Source: REEP01 sp964517265 | Lineage (GTDB): Bacteria > Pseudomonadota > Alphaproteobacteria > Rhodospirillales > Defluviicoccaceae | Length of the DNA stretch: 55,186 nucleotides | Direction of reading: 5' to 3' | Assembly (NCBI GenBank): GCA_964517265.1 | Contig: CAZFBS010000018.1 | Location: 1 to 55,186, forward strand | Shown: in pieces, positions 26,142 through 34,732 of the stretch | How the letters are laid out: each line of letters begins with the position of its first letter | Numbering within the stretch: position 1 is the stretch's first letter | The notes under the pieces: model-generated | Seen by the model: the letters and a program-made list of their open reading frames with translations, nothing else | Told to the model about the DNA's origin: nothing | Database searches by the model: none | Position numbers and translations under genes: made by a program

Positions 26142-27812
26142 ATGGGCATCTATGTTCTCAAACTGCCGGACGTGGGCGAAGGAATTGCGGAAGCCGAGAT
26201 TGTCGAATGGAATGTCAAGCCGGGCGACGTGATCAGCGAGGACGATGTTCTCGGCTCGGTGATGACCGACAAGGCCACGGTCGAAATCTCATCCCCGGTG
26301 GCCGGCACGGTGATCGCCCTTGGTGCGAAGATCGGTGACCTCATTCCCGTCGGCTCCGAAATGGTGCGGTTCGAGGTTGCCGGCGAAGGCAACATCCGCG
26401 AAGGCGATAACGCGGCTGCTGCGGCACCGCCATCTGCGGCGCCGAGCCTGAAACCTCAACCCGAAGCCGATGCCGAAGCAGAACCGATCGTCGCACCGCC
26501 CGCCGCTCCATCCGGCCAAGGCCTCTATGTGTTCAAGTTGCCCGATGTCGGCGAGGGTATTGCCGAGGCCGAAATTGCATCGTGGGCGGTCAAGGTGGGC
26601 GATACGGTGCGCGAGGATGACATGCTTGCCGCTGTCATGACCGATAAGGCGACGGTGGAAATTTCCTCCCCGGTGGCCGGTAAGATCGTTTGGTTGGCGG
26701 GAGAGGTTGGTACAAGCATTGCGATCGGCTCGGACCTTGTGAGGCTGGAGGTCGAAGGTACTGCCCCTCCCGCGGCGGACGCCGAGCCGGTACCTGCACC
26801 CGAACCGCAACCAGAAAAGGCGAAACCTGTTCCCCCCTCGTCATCGGCGAGGGCGGCGGCGCCAACGTTATCGACGGCACCGGTCGACCGAGGCGCGACT
26901 GTACCGCCACGAGGGCTACCACGGCCGGAAGGCGAGAAACCAATCGCTTCGCCCGCGGTGCGCCAGCGTGCCCGCGAGATGGGCGTTGAACTGCGCTACG
27001 TGCACGGCACGGGACCGGCCGGCCGGATCACCCATCAAGACCTGGACGATTATGCCCGTGGTGTAGGGACGCCGCTCGTCGCCGTCAGAGGCGGCGGCTT
27101 GGTGGCCGACACCTCGATCGAGGAGATCGCGGTCATTGGCTTGCGCCGCAAAATCGCGGCGAAAATGCAGGAATCCAAGCGGCGGATCCCGCACATCACG
27201 TACGTAGAGGAAATCGACGTCACCGAGGTCGAAGCCTTGCGCACGCACATGAATGACACCCGGCGCAACGATCAGCCGAAGCTCACGCTGCTACCGTTCC
27301 TGATGCGGGCGATCGTCGTTGGGCTGCGGGACTTTCCGAAGATGAGTGCGCATTTCGATGACGAAGCGGGGATCGTGCGCCAATACGGCGCCGCTCATAT
27401 TGGTGTTGCCGCGCAAACGCCGACAGGACTGGTGGTCCCGGTGGTTAAGCATGCCGAGGCACGGGACGTCTGGGAATGCGCGCGCGAGGTCAAACGGCTT
27501 GCCGATGCCGCCCGCGACGGCAAGGCGAACCGGGACGAACTGTCGGGTTCAACGATTACCATCACCAGCCTCGGGGCGATGGGCGGCCTCGCCACCACGC
27601 CGGTGATCAACCTTCCGGAGGTAGCGATTATCGGCGTGAATAAGATCCGCGTGCAGCCCGTCTACCAGGGCGGTGGTTTTGTTCCGAGAAAGATCATGAA
27701 CCTATCCTCGTCATTCGATCACCGCGTGATCGACGGGTGGGATGCCGCCGCGTTCGTCCAGCGCATCAAGACGCTGCTTGAACACCCGGCAACGATATTC
27801 ATGGAGGCGTAA
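26142..27812 (+). CDS. bkdB: Dihydrolipoamide acyltransferase E2 with two lipoyl domains
   Basis: 556 residues. Two near-identical lipoyl domains (about 1-80 and 126-205) each contain MTDKATVEISSP; the lipoyl lysines are Lys44 and Lys169. Pro/Ala-rich linkers separate them. A peripheral-subunit-binding domain (about 270-305, SPAVRQRAREMGVELRYVHG) precedes the catalytic domain, which ends with the active-site SFDHRVIDGWD. Most bacterial branched-chain E2 proteins have one lipoyl domain, so two is a mild oddity. It transfers the acyl group to CoA. ATG 26142 is one base after the E1beta stop. Confidence 0.93.
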   Translation: MGIYVLKLPDVGEGIAEAEIVEWNVKPGDVISEDDVLGSVMTDKATVEISSPVAGTVIALGAKIGDLIPVGSEMVRFEVAGEGNIREGDNAAAAAPPSAAPSLKPQPEADAEAEPIVAPPAAPSGQGLYVFKLPDVGEGIAEAEIASWAVKVGDTVREDDMLAAVMTDKATVEISSPVAGKIVWLAGEVGTSIAIGSDLVRLEVEGTAPPAADAEPVPAPEPQPEKAKPVPPSSSARAAAPTLSTAPVDRGATVPPRGLPRPEGEKPIASPAVRQRAREMGVELRYVHGTGPAGRITHQDLDDYARGVGTPLVAVRGGGLVADTSIEEIAVIGLRRKIAAKMQESKRRIPHITYVEEIDVTEVEALRTHMNDTRRNDQPKLTLLPFLMRAIVVGLRDFPKMSAHFDDEAGIVRQYGAAHIGVAAQTPTGLVVPVVKHAEARDVWECAREVKRLADAARDGKANRDELSGSTITITSLGAMGGLATTPVINLPEVAIIGVNKIRVQPVYQGGGFVPRKIMNLSSSFDHRVIDGWDAAAFVQRIKTLLEHPATIFMEA

Positions 27813-29207
27813 GTGAACACGATTGCCTGCAAAGTGCTGGTGCTTGGCAGCGGTCCCGGGGGGTATGTGGCGGCTATCCGCGCCGGCCAGCTTGGTCTGG
27901 ACACGATCATCGTCGAAGCGAAGAAGCTGGGAGGCACCTGCCTCAACGTCGGCTGCATTCCGTCCAAGGCGTTGATCCACGCTGCGGAGGCATTCCAAAC
28001 AGCCGTGCATTTTGCCGCCGACCATCCCATGGGGATCTCGGTCGCCAAGCCCGAGATCGATCTGGCCAAGACCGTGGCCTGGAAAGACGACATCGTCACC
28101 CGGCTCAACAACGGCGTCGGCGGCCTGTTGAAAAAGGCGAAAGTGCGGACGATCGAGGGATGGGGGGTAATGCGTGACGGCAAGACCTGTGAAATTGAGA
28201 CCGCCGACGGATCGCAGACAGTGCGCGCCGAACATGTCATCCTCGCGCCGGGATCGGAGGCGGTGGAACTCGCTTTCCTGCCGTTCGGCGGCATCGTGAT
28301 GTCCTCGGCCGAGATCCTTTCGCTGACCGAGGTTCCCCAGCGGCTGGCTGTCGTGGGTGCCGGCTATATCGGCTTGGAGATGGGCTTCGCCTTTCGCAAG
28401 ATGGGCGCACAGGTGACGGTGGTCGAGGCTCTCGACCGCATTCTGCCGCAGTACGATGCCGAGCTGACCAAGCCGGTTTTGAAGAGTTTGGAGAGCCACG
28501 GCTTCGAGGTCATGCTGGGCGTAAAGGCGCTCGGCCTTATCGAGAGGGGTGATGCCCTGCGTGTCCAGATTTCGGCCGGGGAGGAGCGCGAGATCGCGGT
28601 CGATAAAGTTCTCGTGACCGTGGGGCGGCGGCCGAAAACCGAGGGTTGGGGCCTGGAAGGGCTCGATCTCGATATGGACGGCCCTTTCATCAAGATCGAT
28701 GATCAGTGCCGAACCTCGATGACCGGCGTTTGGGCGATCGGCGATGTCACTGGGGAGCCGATGCTGGCCCACCGGGCCACCGCGCAGGGTGAAATGGTTG
28801 CCGAGATCATCGCCGGCGAGAAGCGTTCGTTCGACAACATCTGCATCCCTGCCGTGTGTTTCACCGACCCGGAGGTGGTTGTCGCGGGCCTATCACCTGA
28901 GGAAGCGAAGGCCGCGGGACATGAGATTGTTATGGGCCAATTTCCGTTTTATGCGAACGGACGGGCGATGACGATGGAACAGGAGGAAGGCTTCGTCCGC
29001 GTCGTCGCCCGCGCAGACAATCATGTGGTGCTGGGAATCCAGGCGGTGGGCGGCGGCGTGTCCGAACTCTCCGCCGGATTCAGCTTGGCGCTTGAGATGG
29101 GGGCACGGCTTGAAGACATCGCCGGGACGATCCACGCCCACCCGACCCAGAGCGAGGCGGTTCTGGAGGCCGCGCTGAAGGCGCTTGGTCACGCGATCCA
29201 CATTTAG
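27813..29207 (+). CDS. lpdA: Dihydrolipoamide dehydrogenase (E3)
   Basis: 464 residues, the usual size. FAD-binding GSGPGGYVAAIRAGQLG, the redox disulfide in GGTCLNVGCIPSK (Cys 44/49), NAD-binding GAGYIGLEMG, and the C-terminal His-Glu dyad in HAHPTQSE are all present. It reoxidises lipoyl groups of the E2 encoded just upstream. The GTG start at 27813 touches the E2 stop. The only specific partner seen here is the branched-chain complex, but E3 may serve others. Confidence 0.95.
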   Translation: MNTIACKVLVLGSGPGGYVAAIRAGQLGLDTIIVEAKKLGGTCLNVGCIPSKALIHAAEAFQTAVHFAADHPMGISVAKPEIDLAKTVAWKDDIVTRLNNGVGGLLKKAKVRTIEGWGVMRDGKTCEIETADGSQTVRAEHVILAPGSEAVELAFLPFGGIVMSSAEILSLTEVPQRLAVVGAGYIGLEMGFAFRKMGAQVTVVEALDRILPQYDAELTKPVLKSLESHGFEVMLGVKALGLIERGDALRVQISAGEEREIAVDKVLVTVGRRPKTEGWGLEGLDLDMDGPFIKIDDQCRTSMTGVWAIGDVTGEPMLAHRATAQGEMVAEIIAGEKRSFDNICIPAVCFTDPEVVVAGLSPEEAKAAGHEIVMGQFPFYANGRAMTMEQEEGFVRVVARADNHVVLGIQAVGGGVSELSAGFSLALEMGARLEDIAGTIHAHPTQSEAVLEAALKALGHAIHI

Positions 29208-29272
29208 CCTCCTTCCGCTGTGAGCGTGATAGTCTCGACAGACTCGAATGCCGGCGCCGGAGCGTCGTTACG

Positions 29273-31843
29273 TTACTGCCACATCAGAAGATTGGGTTCC
29301 CCATGGCGACCGGGCCCTTCCGCGCTTGCGGCGTGGCCACCAAGCAGCATGGCAAGCTTGTGATGCGAGAGCGGAATGCTGAGGTAGTAGCCTTGGCCGT
29401 AGTCGCATCTTTGTCCCGCCAGGAAGGATAATTGCTCCGCGCTCTCGACGCCCTCCGCCGTCACCTTGACGCCGAGGCTGCGTGCCAACGCAATCACGGC
29501 ACCCGCCAGCGTCTCCGCCTCGCAGCTCTTGCCCAGCCCCTCGATGAACGACTTGTCGATCTTGACCTTGTCGACCGGCAGGCTGCGGAGCCTGCCGAGG
29601 CTCGAATAGCCGGTGCCGAAGTCGTCGATCGAAATGGTCACGCCGAGAGCGCTCAGTTGTCTCAGCATGGTGACGGCATCGTCGATCCCGGACGGCATGA
29701 AGAACTGCTCAGTAACCTCAATCTCCAACCAATCGAGGGTGCCGCCCGTGTGCGCCGCGACGGCCTCGACAGCCGTCACCAGATCCCCGCGAAGGCATTG
29801 GTTCAGCGAGACGTTCATAGCGATGAAAAAGGGTGGCAAATCTTGGTCCGTCCACGCGTGGATCTGCATTGCCAAGCATTCCAGAACCCACCGCCCCATC
29901 GGCACGATTAACCCCGAGGCTTCCGCAACAGAGATGAACGCATCGGGCATCAACAAACCACGGCGCGGATGCTGCCAACGAACCAGAGCTTCGGCGCCAA
30001 CCGGGCGCCCCGTCGCGAGATCGAATTGCGGCTGGTATTCGAGGTACAGCTCATTACGGTCCAATGCATGGCGGAGATCGTCCTCGATTCCCTTGCGCGA
30101 TTGGACTCGTTCCGACATGTCCGCGGCGTAGAACTTAAAGGTGTTGCGCCCTTCCAACTTGGCCCGGTAAAGGGCGAGATCGGCAGTTTGCAAGAGGCCA
30201 TCAACGTCAGCGGCGTCCCGCGGGCTGATGGTGATGCCGATACTGGCGCCGACATAAAGTTCGTGACCATCGAGCGGGAACGGGGCGGAGAGGTGGCTGA
30301 TCACCTTTTGCGCAATCAACGCCGCATCCTCGGGAGAACGGAGATCCGCCAGGATGACAGCGAACTCGTCGCCGCCGAGGCGGGCCGGGACGTCCGACTC
30401 ACGGAGGGACAGCTTCAAGCGCGCGGCGACGGCAGCAAGCAGCCGATCCCCGGTGGGATGGCCCAAGGTATCGTTGACGTCCTTGAAGTGGTCGAGGTCG
30501 ATGACGAGCAGGGCACATATTTGCTGCGAACGCCGGGCCTTCATCAGTTCCTGGTGGAGATGGGTGCGAAGAAGAGCCCGGTTTGGCAGACGGGTAAGAG
30601 GGTCCTGCAGCGCCAGAAGCTCATTTTCCTGTTCGGCCCGCTTACGCTCAATCGCCGCCGCAAGAACATTGGCGATCGACCGCAGGAAGGCGGTGTCATG
30701 AGGAGAAAACGGCCGGGAGTTGCTCTCGAGGGCGATCAGCTTGCCGAACGGAGCGTTTTGCCCGGCAATGACCACTTCGGCACTTCGAAGCGCATCCCGA
30801 GAAGGAGAAATATCGACAGCGTCGCGATCGGCTACTGGGTTCGCCCAATTCGTCTCCCAGCGGATTTGCGGATGATCGGCCAGATCGTATCGTGGGGCCT
30901 GAGGAAAGGGCGTCAATTCCGGCGCAGCGCCGCTCACCGCCCGCACCCGTCCGCGCGCGGGTTCGGCTGCATGCTCCAGCACGATCGCGGTGGCTACGGA
31001 CAGGCGCTCGCGAACCAAACGGACAGCCGTGCCGAACAGTGCGTCGAGGTCGAGTTGAGACATCGCGATACGGCCGAAGTCGGCCAGAGCCGCCTGCCGC
31101 TCACCATACTCGGCCAGCGCCGCTTCAGCAGACCGTCTGCAATCGATATCCCAAAGCAGCTGCGCGTTGACATCCGCGAGTTTAGCCGTCCGCTCTTCCA
31201 CCCGCCGTTCCAGCGACCGGATGAGATTGGCGTTCTCGATCCGCCGCTCAATCGACTCCCTTAGCCATCTATGCGCCGTTTTACCCAGAACCGTCAGCCC
31301 GAACACGTACATCAGGCACGCCGCAGCCATCACCAGATGATCCGGATCGTCTTCGAGGACGAGGCGGACACTAAATGGTGTCACCGATAAAAAGAGGTAC
31401 AGATAGAACGCGGGAAGAAACGGCGTCAGGGACGAAACGGCACCGGCGCCCATGCCACCAAGAACAAAACCGAGGACCACGACGTGGATCTCGTTGGCCT
31501 CGGGATAGAACAGTAGCCCAGCTATACCCCATAGCCCGCCGCTCGCGCCACATCCCATCAGGGCAACGGCGGTCAGAACGCGGCTGGAGGTAACCCGGTG
31601 CTGGTACCAAAGCCACGCGGCTACTCTTATGATCACCATCGATAAGAGGAGCCCCCACCAGATCCCGAGGTATGGAGGCGGCTGGACGTAAAAAAAATAA
31701 GCGGCGATCAAAGTGCCGTTGATGAAGTTCGCCGCCAGGATAATGGGCGTGTTGGCGAAGAGCAGCGCAAGCAGCTCGCGCTGGACATCTTCGGAAAGGC
31801 GCCGTGCTTCGGGACCCGAGATCCCAGCCTCAGAACACCCCAT
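29273..31843 (-). CDS. Membrane c-di-GMP protein (membrane sensor-GAF-GGDEF-EAL)
   Basis: 856 residues. A hydrophobic sensor region of about six helices (about 28-200) is followed by a coiled coil, a GAF-like domain (about 235-390, LADFGRIAMSQLDLDALFG), GGDEF (RLGGDEFAVIL) and EAL (AEALVRWQHP, EVTEQF, IDDFGTGYSSL, KIDKSFI, AEGVES). An RESD motif five residues before GGDEF is an intact product-inhibition site, unlike the protein at 17269. ATG 31843 has AAGGGGA upstream; the frame beyond it is low-quality. It converges on lpdA. Both catalytic domains look active, and the membrane signal is unknown. Confidence 0.9.
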   Translation of the reverse strand: MGCSEAGISGPEARRLSEDVQRELLALLFANTPIILAANFINGTLIAAYFFYVQPPPYLGIWWGLLLSMVIIRVAAWLWYQHRVTSSRVLTAVALMGCGASGGLWGIAGLLFYPEANEIHVVVLGFVLGGMGAGAVSSLTPFLPAFYLYLFLSVTPFSVRLVLEDDPDHLVMAAACLMYVFGLTVLGKTAHRWLRESIERRIENANLIRSLERRVEERTAKLADVNAQLLWDIDCRRSAEAALAEYGERQAALADFGRIAMSQLDLDALFGTAVRLVRERLSVATAIVLEHAAEPARGRVRAVSGAAPELTPFPQAPRYDLADHPQIRWETNWANPVADRDAVDISPSRDALRSAEVVIAGQNAPFGKLIALESNSRPFSPHDTAFLRSIANVLAAAIERKRAEQENELLALQDPLTRLPNRALLRTHLHQELMKARRSQQICALLVIDLDHFKDVNDTLGHPTGDRLLAAVAARLKLSLRESDVPARLGGDEFAVILADLRSPEDAALIAQKVISHLSAPFPLDGHELYVGASIGITISPRDAADVDGLLQTADLALYRAKLEGRNTFKFYAADMSERVQSRKGIEDDLRHALDRNELYLEYQPQFDLATGRPVGAEALVRWQHPRRGLLMPDAFISVAEASGLIVPMGRWVLECLAMQIHAWTDQDLPPFFIAMNVSLNQCLRGDLVTAVEAVAAHTGGTLDWLEIEVTEQFFMPSGIDDAVTMLRQLSALGVTISIDDFGTGYSSLGRLRSLPVDKVKIDKSFIEGLGKSCEAETLAGAVIALARSLGVKVTAEGVESAEQLSFLAGQRCDYGQGYYLSIPLSHHKLAMLLGGHAASAEGPGRHGEPNLLMWQ

Positions 31844-32490
31844 CCGGTCCCCTTCAGATGGCTGCACACGTGAGCGTGAGCGTCCTCTGTGCAGGTGGCA
31901 GTATCCATCTCTCTGCCCGTGTCCTGCACCGCAACCCCAACCAGGGATGATGATGCCTCGTTCGGGTACTCTTGCGCAAGGGGAGGTCACTCCCCATCTG
32001 CATCGGTCTTTGGCAGGCGCGCTTGGTTGCCACAGCAAGCGTGTCCTGTTGTGTGAGAAGCTGGGCAGGGCACCGCTCATCGCGGACACGTTTGGCCGAC
32101 ACGGAACTGGCGGCGTGCGGCGTTTCCGCTGTCCCGCCGTCGAGCCCGATCAAGGCCAGAAGGTGCGCGACCGGTGAGGGAGGTCGGCGGCATTGCCAAA
32201 AGCGCAGGCAGGAATTTACATTTACAGTCTTGTCCGATTCGATTGCGGATCGCCGGGCGGTAGATATGTGAAAAGAGGGGGGTGACTTCCCGTCTGACGT
32301 TGTGCCTGATCCAAATAGGCCTGGAGCCGTCTCAAGACGTGGTTTGGGCGGGTCAGCGAAAAGCAGCCCCGACGGCTGAAAATGATCTGTCGAGTTTGCC
32401 GGATCGGAAGGCTGCCGGCGGATCGGTAGCGGCCAGCCTTTTCCGGGGTCACGATCCGTTCGAAGCAATGTAAAGGCGGCAGCGTCGAGC
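31844..32490. other. Divergent intergenic region without a gene
   Basis: About 650 bases between the GGDEF/EAL gene and the first Crp/Fnr regulator. I see no credible frame and no clear FNR-type box. The best near-palindrome (TTGTGCCTGATCCAA, 32299-32313) has the wrong spacing. An AT-rich patch at 32212-32232 could hold a promoter. Confidence 0.4.
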
Positions 32491-33201
32491 ATGGTTGAAC
32501 ACGAACAGCAGGTATTGATCCCGGTGTTAAAGCGCAATGCGCTTTTCGCGGGGCTATTGCCAGAGGACCTCGCACGGCTGGCCGAAAACGCCGAGTGCGT
32601 CTCTTGCGAAGCATCAACGACGTTGTTCCGGCAGGGAGAACCTGCCGATCGGTTTTTCCTTCTTCTCGATGGTCGCGTGGGGCTGTATCTCGACCGGGTA
32701 GAAGAGATGGCATGCCTTGCCCGGATCGTCCGTCCGGGCGAGACGTTTGCCGAAGCATGCATCTGCGGGCAGGGAACCTTCCCAGTCACCGCCAAGGTTT
32801 TGCGGCAGAGTTCGGTGGTGGCGATTCCGGGGGGTAACCTTCTCTCGCTGATGGAACAGCATCCCCACTTCCTGCTGAAGATGCTGTCCGAGATGTCCCT
32901 CCGGTTGCGCGGCTTGGTTCGGCAAATCACTGATCTGAAGATGAAGACCACCGCGCAGCGGCTTGCCGCCTACCTGCTGACATTGGTCGATCGTGAGGTG
33001 GGGCCGACGGATGTTCATCTTCCCTACGAGAAGAAACTGCTGGCTCATGAACTGGGGATGCAGCCCGAAACCTTGTCCCGTGCGCTGATGAAGCTGCAGT
33101 GCCTGGGGGTACACTATAAAAAATCCGGAAACACCCTGCATGTTGCCGATGTCGCCGCGCTCCGGCAGTTCTGCCCGTCCCTGGAAGAGGATCAGCAATA
33201 G
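32491..33201 (+). CDS. Crp/Fnr-family transcription regulator (first of two)
   Basis: 236 residues. A cyclic-nucleotide-type sensor barrel (about 15-125, ADRFFLLLDGRVGLYL), a long dimer helix and a winged helix with LAHELGMQPETLSRALMKLQ (short recognition ETLSRAL), as in DNR/FNR proteins. It has several cysteines (C33, C36, C75, C87, C89) but not the N-terminal CxxC spacing of FNR, so a 4Fe-4S cluster is not supported; heme-based NO sensing as in DNR is possible. The neighbouring denitrification genes and FNR-type boxes make it a likely NO or low-oxygen activator. Confidence 0.85.
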   Translation: MVEHEQQVLIPVLKRNALFAGLLPEDLARLAENAECVSCEASTTLFRQGEPADRFFLLLDGRVGLYLDRVEEMACLARIVRPGETFAEACICGQGTFPVTAKVLRQSSVVAIPGGNLLSLMEQHPHFLLKMLSEMSLRLRGLVRQITDLKMKTTAQRLAAYLLTLVDREVGPTDVHLPYEKKLLAHELGMQPETLSRALMKLQCLGVHYKKSGNTLHVADVAALRQFCPSLEEDQQ

Positions 33202-33267
33202 CAGCGTGAACGCGCTGATTACGGCTTGGTGGGTGGAACAGGTGCCGATCCGGGAGGAGATTGGTCG

Positions 33268-33957
33268 ATGAGCATCGACATGTTGTCGCGGGAGGATGTT
33301 GAAGCCATCGGCCGGATTCCGCTGTTCTCGGGGCTGGCCACGACCTCTGTGGTCGAGCTGCTGAACAGCTGTTCGGTCCGCACCTTCCCGAACGATAGCC
33401 TATTGTTTTCGGCCGGTGATCGCGCTGAATCTGTGTTTGTTGTTCTCTCCGGCGCAGTGCGGCTCGGCGCTCTCGATCGGGAGGGAAACGAAACGATCCT
33501 TGATCTGGTCGGCCCGGGCACTTCCTTTGGCGAGGCAGCACTGTTCGCCAACAGACGCTATCCTGTGCAGGCGGAGGCGCTGGGGGGCACGCGTTTGGTC
33601 AGCATCAACGGCGCCGGATTTCTTAAAGCGATGCTGGAAAACAAGGCCTTGGCCTTCGAGATGCTCGGCTCGATGGGCCGTTGGCAACTCCGGCTGATGG
33701 CTGAGTTACGCCAGCTCAGACTGCAGTCGCCCGCTCAGCGGCTCGGCCTGTATTTGCTTTTGTCGGTGGAGGAGGCGGCCCCGGATGCCAGCATCCGCCT
33801 TCCCTACCGCAAGAACATGATGGCCAAGCGGATCGGCATCACCCCCGAAAGCTTTTCGCGTGCGCTCTCTCGGCTCTCTCAATTCGGCGTCGAGAGCCGA
33901 GGAGAGACGATCGTGATCCGCGATGTCGAGGCTCTTCGCGGGTTTTGCGGCGCTTGA
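33268..33957 (+). CDS. Crp/Fnr-family transcription regulator (second; NNR/DNR-like)
   Basis: 229 residues. A sensor barrel (AESVFVVLSGAVRLG, GTSFGEAALF), dimer helix and helix-turn-helix MAKRIGITPESFSRALSRLS (recognition ESFSRAL) ending in IRDVEALRGF. It is cysteine-poor, so it is not an iron-sulfur FNR. ATG 33268 has GGGAGGAGA eight bases upstream; the frame start at 33226 would overlap that site. It is 66 bases after the first regulator and ends 18 bases before a perfect TTGAC-N4-GTCAA box, so one of the two probably drives the downstream genes. They are not close duplicates. Confidence 0.87.
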   Translation: MSIDMLSREDVEAIGRIPLFSGLATTSVVELLNSCSVRTFPNDSLLFSAGDRAESVFVVLSGAVRLGALDREGNETILDLVGPGTSFGEAALFANRRYPVQAEALGGTRLVSINGAGFLKAMLENKALAFEMLGSMGRWQLRLMAELRQLRLQSPAQRLGLYLLLSVEEAAPDASIRLPYRKNMMAKRIGITPESFSRALSRLSQFGVESRGETIVIRDVEALRGFCGA

Positions 33958-33975
33958 AGCCAGGTGTCACCTTGC

Positions 33976-33989
33976 TTGACGTGCGTCAA
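33976..33989 (+). promoter_or_regulatory. FNR/NNR-type binding site
   Basis: TTGAC-GTGC-GTCAA, a perfect palindrome. A centre at 33982.5 would place a class II start near 34024, upstream of the DUF2249 gene. This argues for the short start of that gene at 34076 or 34082. Confidence 0.75.
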
Positions 33990-34075
33990 GGACGTTTGCG
34001 AGTGTGATGGAGACCTTAGTTTGGAGCGCAACGGCGTTTTGGGGGTTAAGTGTCGGGTTGGAGTGCCGGGGAGGA

Positions 34076-34732
34076 ATGAGTGTGATTGACGACAGGGTCC
34101 CGGAGCCCATGAGTTGCGAGAGGAGGACAGCTCTTGCCGGCAAGGCGGGCGAAGGCTGCGGCGAGCCTGAGGTATCGGGCGCACCGGAAGCCGTACCGGG
34201 CTGGGTCCACGCGTTTGACCCGCAGCGAGCCGAGATAATCGATGTCCGGCCTATTCTTGCCGAACATGGGGAGCCGTTCGGCGCCGTGATGGCCCGTGTC
34301 AATGCGTTGTCGGCAGACGTCGGGCTGATCATTGAGGCGCCGTTCAATCCTCTCCCCCTCCGCCGGGTCCTGGATCAGAAGGGCTTTGCCACTTATGGCG
34401 AACATCTTTCCGATCGGCATTGGCGGATCTGGTGCGCGCGGGAGGACAAGAGCGGGGAAGGTTTGGCTTCGACGATGAGGATCGGCGGTGCGGCGGTATG
34501 GGCCGCGGCAGACGGCGTTCACATCGACGTTCGGGGACTGGCGGCACCCGCCCCGCTGCATGCGATCCTTAGCCTTATCGACGGAGGGCGCCACCAGGGC
34601 GTGATCGTTGTCCATCATGAGCGCGACCCGCTGTTTCTGTATCCCGAGCTCGCCGAGCGCGCATGGACCCATGCTGTCGTGGAAGGGGAGCCGGGGGAGG
34701 TTCGGCTGATTTTGCGGCAGGAGGCGGTCTGA
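34076..34732 (+). CDS. DUF2249 domain protein (two copies)
   Basis: 218 residues. Two DUF2249-like units: about 48-115 (IIDVRPILAEHGEPFGAVMA ... GFATYGEHLSDRHWRIW) and about 140-215 (VHIDVRGLAAPAPLHAILSL ... ERAWTHAVVEGEPGEVRLIL). The N-terminal ~40 residues are disordered-looking. DUF2249 proteins recur near denitrification and hemerythrin genes, but their activity is not known to me. The start is uncertain: ATG 34076 sits too close to GGAGG, and GTG 34082 is spaced better. It is the first gene behind the FNR-type box and overlaps the next gene (TGATG). Confidence 0.78.
   Translation: MSVIDDRVPEPMSCERRTALAGKAGEGCGEPEVSGAPEAVPGWVHAFDPQRAEIIDVRPILAEHGEPFGAVMARVNALSADVGLIIEAPFNPLPLRRVLDQKGFATYGEHLSDRHWRIWCAREDKSGEGLASTMRIGGAAVWAAADGVHIDVRGLAAPAPLHAILSLIDGGRHQGVIVVHHERDPLFLYPELAERAWTHAVVEGEPGEVRLILRQEAV

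Noticed and set aside
32299..32313. FNR-type box upstream of the first regulator
   Set aside because: The half-sites are nine bases apart and not palindromic, unlike the five good sites.
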